A stretch of 64,000 bases of DNA from DUTS01 sp050951605. Its GTDB lineage: Bacteria > Bacillota > Peptococcia > DRI-13 > DTU073. Below are positions 46,223 through 54,392 of this stretch, in pieces (within the stretch, counting starts at the first letter, position 1; every line of letters starts with the position of its first letter). A program made the position numbers and the translations under genes. The stretch is from contig JBMNJJ010000002.1 of the NCBI GenBank assembly GCA_050951605.1, forward strand, positions 1 through 64,000, in the 5' to 3' direction. Under the pieces are notes generated by a model that ran no database searches, was not told the origin of the DNA, and saw only the letters and a list, made by a program, of their open reading frames with translations.

Positions 46223-46322
46223 GCTAGTGCAATTTATTCTTTTTATGATATAATCTAAAGATGACATCGGGGAATCAGTTTCAAAGAGAGAAACTATCTT
46301 GGCGTTAAGGAGGGAGGTTTGT

Positions 46323-46550
46323 ATGAGAACAGTTATTCTTGTCTTTCAAGTTTTAGCAGCTATTGGTCTTATTGCTACTGTATTATTACAATCCGGTAAA
46401 AGTGCCGGTTTATCCGGTTCGATTGCCGGAGGTGCCGAAACGTTATTTGGAGGTAAGAAAAAGGGCTTAGATGATTTTCTAGCTAAGCTTGCTACGATTT
46501 CGGCGATTGCTTTTATGGTTTTAACGTTGTTATTATCAATAGTACATTAA
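46323..46550 (+). CDS. secG: Preprotein translocase subunit SecG
   Basis: A 75-residue SecG with two transmembrane helices (about residues 3-22 and 55-74) joined by the conserved loop LLQSGKSAGLSGSIAGGAET and FGGKKKG. SecG assists SecYE during SecA-driven translocation. ATG 46323 is preferred, behind AAGGAGGGAGG. Its position between eno and rnr-smpB-ssrA follows B. subtilis order, though here about 12 kb of other genes intervene before rnr. Confidence 0.93.
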   Translation: MRTVILVFQVLAAIGLIATVLLQSGKSAGLSGSIAGGAETLFGGKKKGLDDFLAKLATISAIAFMVLTLLLSIVH

Positions 46551-46576
46551 AGGTTTAGTTTCAAGGAGGAGAAAAA

Positions 46577-48583
46577 ATGGAAAACAGTTCTTTTATTATT
46601 TGGGCACCACTTGCCGGGGTGATTGCTCTTTTATTTGCTTACTATCTTACTAGGCGTATTTATAAAGTTGAGCCGGGTAATCAGAAGATGCAGGAAATTT
46701 CTGAGGCGATTCATGAAGGGGCGATGGCTTTTTTATTCCGGGAATATAAAGCCCTCACAATTTTTGTTTTATCTGTAGCTGCTTTTATTTTTCTGGCAGG
46801 CTATTTTACGGAAGGTGCAGATAGCTTACAACCTCAGACCGCTGTTGCTTTCATAATTGGGGCTATTTGTTCTGTGCTGGCCGGTTATATTGGGATGAAT
46901 GTGGCCACAAGAGCTAATGTAAGGACAGCTAATGCGGCACAGGAAAGTGCGAATAAAGCTTTGGGTGTAGCATTTTCCGGTGGTGCAGTCATGGGAATGT
47001 CTGTAGTTGGTTTAGGATTAATTGGTTTAGGGATTGTCACCTTTTTATTTGTGAATCCGGATACAATTAATGGTTTTGCTTTAGGGGCAAGTTCGATTGC
47101 TCTTTTTGGTCGTGTTGGTGGTGGTATTTATACGAAGGCTGCTGACGTGGGCGCTGACCTTGTAGGTAAAGTTGAGGCCGGTATACCTGAAGATGACCCT
47201 CGTAACCCTGCTGTTATTGCTGATAATGTAGGGGATAATGTGGGCGATGTCGCCGGGATGGGGGCAGACCTTTTTGAATCTTATGTCGGTTCGATTATTG
47301 CGGGTATTGCTTTAGCCGTTGCTTTAGGTTTAGGTAGGAATGGTATTATTTTACCGATGTTGATTGCGGCAGCAGGAATTATTGCTTCGATTATTGGAGC
47401 TTTTTTTGTGAGAACGGGCGAAGGAGCCGATGCTTCCAAAGCTTTAAATACAGGTGAAACTGTAGCGATGGTTCTTTCCCTGGTAGCTACTTATTTCTTG
47501 TCGATAAAGTTGTTGCCTGAATGGGGCTTTAACGTTTTTGTGGCAACTGTGGCCGGTTTGTTAGCCGGATTTATCATTGGTAAAATCACGGAGTATTACA
47601 CTTCAGATGCGCATAAGCCGGTTCAAGGTATTGCTGAAGCTTCGCAAACCGGAGCAGCAACGAATATTATCTCCGGTTTAGGTGTAGGAATGCGTAGTAC
47701 AACTTTACCTGTGTTAGTAATTGTTTTAGCCATTATTATTTCTTATAAATTTGCCGGTTTGTATGGTATTGCTTTGGCTGCTGTAGGGATGCTTTCTACT
47801 ACGGGAATGGTTGTGGCGGTAGATGCTTATGGTCCTATTGCTGATAATGCCGGTGGAATTGCCGAAATGGCAGAACTTGATCCTAAGGTCAGAGAAATTA
47901 CTGATGGTTTAGATTCTGTAGGAAATACAACTGCAGCCATTGGTAAAGGCTTTGCTATTGGGTCTGCAGCTTTGACAGCTTTAGCTCTCTTTAGTGCTTA
48001 TACACAAGCGGCCGGGTTGGAAACTCTTGATGTCTTGAATCCTGCTGTTGTGGCTGGACTTTTCCTTGGTGGTGGTTTGCCGTTCCTTTTCTCTGCTTTA
48101 ACTATGGGGGCAGTAGGCAGGGCCGCTAGTGAGATGATTGATGAGGTCAGAAGACAATTTAGAGAAATTGATGGCTTAATGGAAGGAACAGCTAAGCCTG
48201 AATATGCGAAGTGCGTTAGTATTAGTACCGCAGCTGCGATTAAAGAAATGATTATTCCCGGTTTGATGGCTGTTGTGGTGCCGATTGCGGTAGGGTTAAT
48301 TCCCGGTTTAGGGAAGGAAGCTTTGGGCGGACTACTTGCAGGAGCACTTGTTACCGGGTTCCTTTTGGCGATTATGATGGCTAATGCTGGTGGTGCTTGG
48401 GATAATGCCAAGAAATATATTGAAGGTGGCGAATTTGGCGGTAAAGGGTCGGATGCTCATGCAGCAGCTGTAACCGGTGATACAGTAGGTGACCCCTTTA
48501 AAGATACTTCCGGACCATCAATTAATATTTTGATTAAGTTAATGACAATTGTGTCTTTGGTCTTTGTACCTCTCTTTATGTAA
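46577..48583 (+). CDS. hppA: Membrane-bound ion-translocating pyrophosphatase
   Basis: A 668-residue integral-membrane pyrophosphatase with about 16 transmembrane helices. The pyrophosphate- and Mg-binding motifs are DVGADLVGKVEAGIPEDDPR, NPAVIADNVGDNVGDVAGMG and the C-terminal GDTVGDPFKDTSGPS. GNTTAAIGKGFAIGSAALTA has Ala where K+-independent enzymes have Lys, so this is the K+-dependent class, many of which pump sodium. It couples pyrophosphate hydrolysis to ion export, useful in an energy-limited anaerobe. ATG 46577 follows AAGGAGGAG; a terminator lies at 48600. Confidence 0.96.
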   Translation: MENSSFIIWAPLAGVIALLFAYYLTRRIYKVEPGNQKMQEISEAIHEGAMAFLFREYKALTIFVLSVAAFIFLAGYFTEGADSLQPQTAVAFIIGAICSVLAGYIGMNVATRANVRTANAAQESANKALGVAFSGGAVMGMSVVGLGLIGLGIVTFLFVNPDTINGFALGASSIALFGRVGGGIYTKAADVGADLVGKVEAGIPEDDPRNPAVIADNVGDNVGDVAGMGADLFESYVGSIIAGIALAVALGLGRNGIILPMLIAAAGIIASIIGAFFVRTGEGADASKALNTGETVAMVLSLVATYFLSIKLLPEWGFNVFVATVAGLLAGFIIGKITEYYTSDAHKPVQGIAEASQTGAATNIISGLGVGMRSTTLPVLVIVLAIIISYKFAGLYGIALAAVGMLSTTGMVVAVDAYGPIADNAGGIAEMAELDPKVREITDGLDSVGNTTAAIGKGFAIGSAALTALALFSAYTQAAGLETLDVLNPAVVAGLFLGGGLPFLFSALTMGAVGRAASEMIDEVRRQFREIDGLMEGTAKPEYAKCVSISTAAAIKEMIIPGLMAVVVPIAVGLIPGLGKEALGGLLAGALVTGFLLAIMMANAGGAWDNAKKYIEGGEFGGKGSDAHAAAVTGDTVGDPFKDTSGPSINILIKLMTIVSLVFVPLFM

Positions 48584-48599
48584 GACTTAATAGTTAGTC

Positions 48600-48648
48600 A
48601 AGGGTTGTCTCATCATTAGATGATGGGATAACCCTTTTGTTTTTTTGT
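48600..48648 (+). terminator. Intrinsic terminator of hppA
   Basis: AAGGGTTGTCTCATCAT pairs with ATGATGGGATAACCCTT (one internal wobble) around a 3-base loop, followed by a T-rich tract. Confidence 0.9.
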
Positions 48649-48706
48649 GGGAATAAGATATAATTAGAGGAAGAAGTTTATGGGAAAATGTTTTTTAAGG
48701 TGATTA

Positions 48707-49171
48707 ATGATGATGTTTACAGAAGAAGAATTAACGAAGCGGTTGGCAAATGTAGTAGCAGAATTTGAAAAAAGAGAGGAAATAAGTGCATTTTATCTCT
48801 TTGGTTCCTATGCTACCGGATGTCCTAAACCGACAAGTGATGTGGATTTGGCTATTTTATTGTCTGTTGCGGATAGGGAAACATATTTAGATAAAAGATT
48901 AAATTTGATGGCAGAGATAGCGATGATAATAGGGATAGATAATTTAGATGTACTTATTTTAAATGAAGCTTCCGTGGATTTGGCTTATCGTGTACTGCGG
49001 GAAGGAAAGCTATTGTACTTAAAAAAGGGAGCTGAAAAACAGTTGGTGAGGTTTAAGGTACGAGTTTTTGATCAATATTGTGATTATCAGCCTGTCCGGA
49101 AACTTTTTTCTGCAGCTTTGGGTAAGCGGATTAAGGAGGGGAACTTTGGTGGTCGACAGGGAAAGAGTTGA
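48707..49171 (+). CDS. mntA: Second MntA-type nucleotidyltransferase antitoxin
   Basis: A 154-residue minimal nucleotidyltransferase with the GSx10DxD motif in YLFGSYATGCPKPTSDVDLA (about residues 29-48). It is clearly related to, but diverged from, the copy at 26400. It should AMPylate and inactivate the HEPN toxin encoded next. Three consecutive ATG codons (48707, 48710, 48713) compete as start; AAGGTGA best fits 48707. The C-terminus overlaps the HEPN start. The module stands alone between hppA and an HD-domain gene. Confidence 0.92.
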   Translation: MMMFTEEELTKRLANVVAEFEKREEISAFYLFGSYATGCPKPTSDVDLAILLSVADRETYLDKRLNLMAEIAMIIGIDNLDVLILNEASVDLAYRVLREGKLLYLKKGAEKQLVRFKVRVFDQYCDYQPVRKLFSAALGKRIKEGNFGGRQGKS

Positions 49172-49562
49172 GCAACGTTTAATGAAACTAGAACATACTG
49201 TGCGGAAATTAAAGGAGCTAGCTGCTTATTCTTGGACCGAATATAGTCAGGATGAGGGGTTGCAGGATAGAGCTGAACGCAATCTTCAGCTTGCTGCTCA
49301 GGCGTGTATTGATTTGGCGAATCATCTTATTGCAGAGTATGGTTTTAGGTCTCCTTTAACTTATGCAGAAAGTTTTGATGTGCTTAGGGAAGAGGGAATT
49401 ATACCGCCCGATTTAGCTGAGAATATGCAAAAGATAGCTGGGTTTCGTAATATTCTTGTCCACGATTATTTGAAAATCGATCAGCAAATTGTTTATTCTA
49501 CTTTAAATAGGTTGCAGAACTTTCAAGAATTTGCTCAGTGTGTTTATAAATTAGTAGAATAG
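49149..49562 (+). CDS. hepT: Second HepT-type HEPN ribonuclease toxin
   Basis: A 137-residue HEPN protein with RX4HxY in AGFRNILVHDYLKID (about residues 99-113). The helical bundle and LQLAAQACIDLANHLIAEYG are typical. GTG 49149 (MVDRERVEQRLMKLEHTVRK) or TTG 49146 lies behind AAGGAGGGG; the longer frame opening at 49068 would overlap the antitoxin and has no ribosome-binding site. The start overlaps the antitoxin end by 23 bases. It differs enough from the 26845 toxin to suggest independent acquisition rather than a recent duplication. Confidence 0.9.
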   Translation: MVDRERVEQRLMKLEHTVRKLKELAAYSWTEYSQDEGLQDRAERNLQLAAQACIDLANHLIAEYGFRSPLTYAESFDVLREEGIIPPDLAENMQKIAGFRNILVHDYLKIDQQIVYSTLNRLQNFQEFAQCVYKLVE

Positions 49563-49603
49563 TTTTTAGACAATCTTTTTTAAAGGGAGGAAAAATATTT
49601 AAG

Positions 49604-50158
49604 ATGATGACACGAGAAGAAGCTTTAAAAATGGTTAAGGAAAATGTGAAAAATAAAAATTTGCTTAAGCATATGTATGCTGCGGAAGCTGTAATGGGTG
49701 GTTTAGCGCGACATTTTGGTGAAGATGAAGAATTGTGGAAGTTAGCAGGTCTGCTCCATGATATTGATTATGATGAGACCAAAGATGATGTTACTCGCCA
49801 TAGTTTGCTCGGAGGAGAGATCTTAGCAAAAGCCGGGTTACCGGAAGAAGTAGTTTATGCCGTGAAATGCCATAATGATTATCATGGTTTGGAAAGAAAA
49901 AGCCTGCTGGATAAGGCACTTTATGCTACAGACCCTTTGACCGGGTTGATTGTAGCTGCGGCATTAATTAGACCGGAAAAGAAACTGGAATTAGTGGATG
50001 TGTCTTTTTTAATGAATCGTTTTCAAGAGAAATCCTTTGCACGTGGGGCGCGGAGAGAGGTCATTGCCAGTTGTACGGAAATGGGCTTAACTTTGGAGGA
50101 GTTTATGGGTATAGGGCTGAAGGCAATGCAAGAAGTGCATCGTGAACTTGGTTTGTAA
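49604..50158 (+). CDS. HD-domain phosphohydrolase
   Basis: A 184-residue HD-domain protein with H...HD...D metal ligands: HMYAAEAVMGGLARHF, LAGLLHDIDYDE (about residues 48-59) and KCHNDYHG. Small stand-alone HD proteins hydrolyse nucleotides or other phosphomonoesters; the substrate is unknown. ATG 49604 follows AAAGGGAGG. Its TAA stop (50156-50158) sits exactly at the left inverted repeat of the 315-bp repeat array, so the array may be the 3' part of this transcript. Confidence 0.88.
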   Translation: MMTREEALKMVKENVKNKNLLKHMYAAEAVMGGLARHFGEDEELWKLAGLLHDIDYDETKDDVTRHSLLGGEILAKAGLPEEVVYAVKCHNDYHGLERKSLLDKALYATDPLTGLIVAAALIRPEKKLELVDVSFLMNRFQEKSFARGARREVIASCTEMGLTLEEFMGIGLKAMQEVHRELGL

Positions 50159-51440
50159 AAAGATGCTGTACCGTTTTCCGTTTCAGTGCTTCGTATAGTA
50201 GTTTTAGCCAAGGTACTGTCTCGGGTTTTCGTATCTTCGGTCAGAACGTACTAGAGCTCGGTTCGGAGTAATACCGACCGGGCTCAATTCGCCTCCATGC
50301 TCAGTTCGCCCTGGAGGTCGACATCCTTGTCGTCCCCTCGGTATTACTAGCCTCACCTTCGCTAAGCACGTTGAGAGCTGACCTACGATAAGTCACCCTC
50401 CGGCAGTACCTTGTCTAAAACAGTATTGCAGAGGGAAAGAAACGTTAAACGGTACAGCATCTTTTCTTAGGTGTAGGAAGAGGAGCGTTTTCCGTTTCAG
50501 TGTTTCGTACAGTAGTTTCTAACCAAGGTACTGTCTCGGGTTTTCGTATCTTCGGTCAGAACGTACTAGAGCTCGGTTCGGAGTAATACCGACCGGGCTC
50601 AATTCGCCTCCATGCTCAGTTCGCCCTGGAGGTCGACATCCTTGTCGTCCCCTCGGTATTACTAGCCTCACCTTCGCTAAGCACGTTGAGAGCTGACCTA
50701 CGATAAGTCACCCTCCGGCAGTACCTTGTCTAAAACAGTATTGCAGAGGGAAAGAAACGTTAAACGGTACAGCATCTTTTCTTAGGTGTAGGAAGAGGAG
50801 CGTTTTCCGTTTCAGTGTTTCGTACAGTAGTTTCTAACCAAGGTACTGTCTCGGGTTTTCGTATCTTCGGTCAGAACGTACTAGAGCTCGGTTCGGAGTA
50901 ATACCGACCGGGCTCAATTCGCCTCCATGCTCAGTTCGCCCTGGAGGTCGACATCCTTGTCGTCCCCTCGGTATTACTAGCCTCACCTTCGCTAAGCACG
51001 TTGAGAGCTGACCTACGATAAGTCACCCTCCGGCAGTACCTTGTCTAAAACAGTATTGCAGAGGGAAAGAAACGTTAAACGGTACAGCATCTTTTCTTAG
51101 GTGTAGGAAGAGGAGCGTTTTCCGTTTCAGTGCTTCGTATAGTAGTTTTAGCCAAGGTACTGTCTCGGGTTTTCGTATCTTCGGTCAGAACGTACTAGAG
51201 CTCGGTTCGGAGTAATACCGACCGGGCTCAATTCGCCTCCATGCTCAGTTCGCCCTGGAGGTCGACATCCTTGTCGTCCCCTCGGTATTACTGGCCTCAC
51301 CTTCGCTAAGCACGTTGAGAGCTGACCTACGATAAGTCACCCTCCGGCAGTACCTTGTCTAAAACAGTATTGCAGAGGGAAAGAAACGTTAAACGGTACA
51401 GCATCTTTTCTTAGGTGTAGGAAACGGTCAGAACGTACTT
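50158..51440 (+). repeat. Tandem array of four 315-bp structured repeats
   Basis: Four units start with GTTTTCCGTTTCAGTG at 50173, 50487, 50802 and 51117 (periods 314, 315, 315). Units 2 and 3 look identical. Units 1 and 4 share a variant left part (GCTTCGTATAGTAGTTTTAG), and unit 4 alone has CTGGCC for CTAGCC. The array is GC-richer than its surroundings and contains no substantial ORF. A 19-base outer left end AAAAGATGCTGTACCGTTT (50158-50176) is the exact reverse complement of AAACGGTACAGCATCTTTT found at the right of every unit (last at 51391-51409). After the last unit, ACGGTCAGAACGTACT (51424-51439) repeats an internal segment before the terminator. I do not recognise the family. Confidence 0.93.
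50487..50801 (+). ncRNA. Candidate structured RNA unit (second copy shown)
   Basis: Within each unit several complementary segments nest in order: CAAGGTACTG with CAGTACCTTG; TCGTA with TACGA; GGTCAG with CTGACC; AACGT with ACGTT; AGTAATACCGA with TCGGTATTACT; and an inner CCTCCA/TGGAGG hairpin. This gives one long branched stem spanning about 230 bases. A local hairpin GAGCTCGGT/ACCGGGCTC would place AGTAATACCG in its loop, so pairing of that loop with the distant TCGGTATTACT would make a pseudoknot. Such layered pairing is what a structured non-coding RNA would show. A palindromic DNA element of the MITE type is the main alternative. Expression and strand are inferred. Confidence 0.5.
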
Positions 51441-51441
51441 T

Positions 51442-51470
51442 AGCTTGGCTGTAAAACAGCCAAGCTTTTT
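51442..51470 (+). terminator. Intrinsic terminator directly after the repeat array
   Basis: AGCTTGGCTG (51442-51451) and CAGCCAAGCT (51457-51466) form a 10-bp perfect stem with loop TAAAA, followed by T5. Its placement suggests the array is transcribed on the + strand and ends here. Confidence 0.9.
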
Positions 51471-51535
51471 CATGCATATTTTTACCTATTTTTCCTCACA
51501 ATAAAGCATAGAAAGTATTTTAGTAGGGTAAAGGT

Positions 51536-53143
51536 ATGTTTAGAAAAATAATTAAAAAATTACGGTTAAGACAAATTCTTCAGCAAAATGCAAAGAAAAA
51601 AAGTCAAGACAATTCATCAAGTAAGCAGACGAAACTTTCTCATCAGCTTCAGGACAATCTAACTCTTTTTAGAAATATTTTGGGGCAAAATAGTGACTTA
51701 GTTATTCGTGAATTTAGTTTTGGGGGAGATGGAAAAACTAAAGCTGCACTTATTTTTTTCGATGGTCTTGTCGATAAAGAAATTATCAATGAAAGTATTA
51801 TTAAACCATTGATGTATGATAGTCATTTGTTTAGCCCTCAACAGTTGAAACGGCAGCAAAGTTTTGATTTTCTTGAAAAAAAAATGATTTCTGTGGGCGA
51901 AGTTAAAAGAATAAGTTCAGTTGATGATTTATTGAATGACTGTTTATATGGAGATACTGTTTTTTTAATAGATAATTTTGCGGAAGCCTTGATTATTAAT
52001 ACTAAAGGATGGGAATTTCGTGGAGTCACGGAGCCAAAAACGGAAGCAGTGGTCAGAGGACCGCGTGAGGGTTTTACTGAAACATTAAATGTTAGCATTT
52101 CTTTATTACGGCGTAAAATTCGTCACCCTGATTTAATTATGGAAAAGATGCAGTTAGGAGAAAAGACGAAGACAGAGGTTTGTCTTGCTTATCTCAAAGG
52201 GGTAGTTAGTTCGGGACTCGTGGCAGAAGTAAAGACGCGCTTACAAAGCATAAAAACAGATGCAATTTTAGAATCAGGCTATATTGAGCAATTTATTGAA
52301 GATGCTCCTTTTTCCCCTTTTCCGACGGTAGCCAATAGTGAAAAGCCTGATGTAGTAGCAGCTAAATTATTAGAAGGACGGGTAGCTATTTTAGTTGATG
52401 GAACACCCATGGTACTTACGGTACCGATGCTTTTTGTGGAAGGTTTTCAAACAGCGGAAGATTATTATTCCCGTCCTTATTATGTTAGTTTTATAAGGTT
52501 TCTTAGATTTATCTCTTTTTTTATATCTCTGCTGGCGCCAGGGGCTTATGTAGCTTTGACAACGTTTCATCAAGAGTTAATTCCCACACCTTTACTGCTT
52601 ACTATTGCTGCAGCTAGAGAAGGGGCACCGTTTCCTGTTGTCGTAGAAATTTTGCTGATGGGGCTTTTTTTTGAAATAATTCGGGAGGCCGGGATACGGT
52701 TACCACGACCGATTGGCTCGGCGATTAGTATTGTGGGGGCACTAGTTATTGGGGAGGCGGCTGTTTCGGCGGGGTTGATTGGGGCACCTATAGTTATTGT
52801 CATTGCTATTACAGCGATAACTTCCTTTGTGGTTATTTCGTTAGCTGATGTGGTTTTGCTTTTGCGACTTCTTTTGATTTTAGCAGCAGCATTTTTAGGA
52901 GGTTTTGGGATTATCATTTTTTTATTGGGGTTACTAATTCATTTAACTACCTTAAGGTCTTTTGGCGCACCATATTTTGCCCCATTTGCTCCTTTGAATC
53001 TTCGTGGTTTAAAGGATACTGTGATTCGGGCACCTCTTTGGGCGATGGGGACACGACCACAAGCAATTAGTACGGTTAATCGTCGGCGGCAAAAATTTGG
53101 TTTATTGCCTCAACCACCTTCAAAGCAGGGGAACGGTGAGTAA
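51536..53143 (+). CDS. gerAA: GerA-family spore germinant receptor A subunit
   Basis: A 535-residue GerAA-type receptor subunit. The N-terminal cytosolic domain (about residues 1-310) contains the family signature VRGPREGFTETLNVSISLLR (about 177-197). The C-terminal membrane domain (about 315-490) has about five helices with the PTPLLLTIAAAREGAPFPVV loop. In spores the inner-membrane GerA-GerB-GerC complex forms an ion channel opened by nutrients. The A-C-B gene order here is common in Clostridia. ATG 51536 follows a modest AAAGGT site. Confidence 0.95.
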   Translation: MFRKIIKKLRLRQILQQNAKKKSQDNSSSKQTKLSHQLQDNLTLFRNILGQNSDLVIREFSFGGDGKTKAALIFFDGLVDKEIINESIIKPLMYDSHLFSPQQLKRQQSFDFLEKKMISVGEVKRISSVDDLLNDCLYGDTVFLIDNFAEALIINTKGWEFRGVTEPKTEAVVRGPREGFTETLNVSISLLRRKIRHPDLIMEKMQLGEKTKTEVCLAYLKGVVSSGLVAEVKTRLQSIKTDAILESGYIEQFIEDAPFSPFPTVANSEKPDVVAAKLLEGRVAILVDGTPMVLTVPMLFVEGFQTAEDYYSRPYYVSFIRFLRFISFFISLLAPGAYVALTTFHQELIPTPLLLTIAAAREGAPFPVVVEILLMGLFFEIIREAGIRLPRPIGSAISIVGALVIGEAAVSAGLIGAPIVIVIAITAITSFVVISLADVVLLLRLLLILAAAFLGGFGIIIFLLGLLIHLTTLRSFGAPYFAPFAPLNLRGLKDTVIRAPLWAMGTRPQAISTVNRRRQKFGLLPQPPSKQGNGE

Positions 53144-53185
53144 TTTGTTAGACATGTCCCGATTTTACTTAAAAAGGAGATGTTT

Positions 53186-54379
53186 ATGAAAAATAGCTCA
53201 AAATTTAAGTTGTTAAAAATTTTGTTTTTCGTGTTTCTGCTATCTGGTATTATCACTATAGTAGGTTGTTGGGATCGTCATGAACTTGATAGTTTAGGGA
53301 TTGTTTTAGGGATGGCTATTGATAAAGGTGAGGAAGAAGCGAGTCAGGTGGAGATTACTGCTCAAATTATTAAACCCGGGGAGATTAAAGGACCTAGTAG
53401 TGGCGGTGGAGGAAGCGGTGGAGGAAAGGGACAACCTTATTTAAATATAACGAATAAGGGGGAGGCAGTCTTTGATACATTGCGAGAATTTACGCATGTG
53501 GTTAATCGCCGACTGTATGTTCCTCATAATGAAATTTTACTTATTGGTCAAGAAGTGGCTGAAGAAGGAGTAGGGAAATATCTAGACCTCTTTTTTCGTG
53601 ACCCGGAACCGCGTTTAACAAGTTGGTTAATTGTTACTAGAGGAAAAGCTAAAGAGGTTTTGGACACAAAAGCAGAATTAGAACAAGTACCGGCTCTGAG
53701 TATTGCTCAACTGGTGGAAGCACGTGCAGCTACCTCTGAAATTAGTGCTGTTAAATTACAAGATTTTATGACCCGTTTAATGAGTAAGACTACAGCACCG
53801 GTAGCCTCTTTATTAGAAGTAGAAAGTAAGGGAGAAGAAAAAATAGCTCGTTTAGTCGGAACAGCTGTTTTTAAAAGAGAGAAAATGGTGGGTTCTTTAG
53901 ATAAAGCTGAAACGCGAGGTTTGCTGTGGGTATTAGGAAAGGTGCAAAGTGGGATTATTGTTACTTCATGTCCCGGAGGAGGAGGTAAAGCTTGCCTGGA
54001 AATAATTAGAGCTAAAAGTAAGGTTATTCCGGAAATAAAGGGGGGTAAATTAGAGATAACAGTAAAAATTAAGGAAGAAGGCAATTTAGGTGGTCAGATG
54101 TGTACACAAGATTTAACTTTACCGGAAACATGGATAGCTTTGGAGAAAAACAAGGCTAAAGTGATTCAGCAGGAAGTAAAAGCTGCTTTACAAAAAGCGC
54201 AAGCTTTAAATACTGATATTTTCGGGTTTGGCGAGACCGTACATAGAAAATATCCTGCTTTGTGGAAAGAATGGGAAGCACAATGGAACGAAATTTTCCC
54301 GATTCTAGAAGTGAAAGTTTCCGTAGAAGCTAAATTACGTCAGACCGGCATGATTATGAAGCCGGTTAAACCGGAATAG
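53186..54379 (+). CDS. gerAC: GerC-family spore germination lipoprotein
   Basis: A 397-residue Ger(x)C lipoprotein. The signal peptide ends in the lipobox IVGC, and CWDRHELDSLGIVLGMAIDK is the conserved mature N-terminus. A Gly/Ser-rich insert (GPSSGGGGSGGGKGQP) lies at about residues 70-86, longer than usual. It anchors on the outer face of the spore inner membrane as part of the germinant receptor. ATG 53186 fits the AAAGGAGATG site better than ATG 53180. gerB follows 13 bases later. Confidence 0.94.
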   Translation: MKNSSKFKLLKILFFVFLLSGIITIVGCWDRHELDSLGIVLGMAIDKGEEEASQVEITAQIIKPGEIKGPSSGGGGSGGGKGQPYLNITNKGEAVFDTLREFTHVVNRRLYVPHNEILLIGQEVAEEGVGKYLDLFFRDPEPRLTSWLIVTRGKAKEVLDTKAELEQVPALSIAQLVEARAATSEISAVKLQDFMTRLMSKTTAPVASLLEVESKGEEKIARLVGTAVFKREKMVGSLDKAETRGLLWVLGKVQSGIIVTSCPGGGGKACLEIIRAKSKVIPEIKGGKLEITVKIKEEGNLGGQMCTQDLTLPETWIALEKNKAKVIQQEVKAALQKAQALNTDIFGFGETVHRKYPALWKEWEAQWNEIFPILEVKVSVEAKLRQTGMIMKPVKPE

Positions 54380-54392
54380 GTAGGTTTTAATA

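Noticed and set aside
50158..51440. CRISPR array
   Set aside because: Units are 315 bp with no short repeat/unique spacer alternation, and no cas genes are present.
52570..52917. Minus-strand open frames inside gerAA, hppA, uvrB and others
   Set aside because: They are antisense shadows without ribosome-binding sites or family resemblance, arising from codon bias of the real genes.
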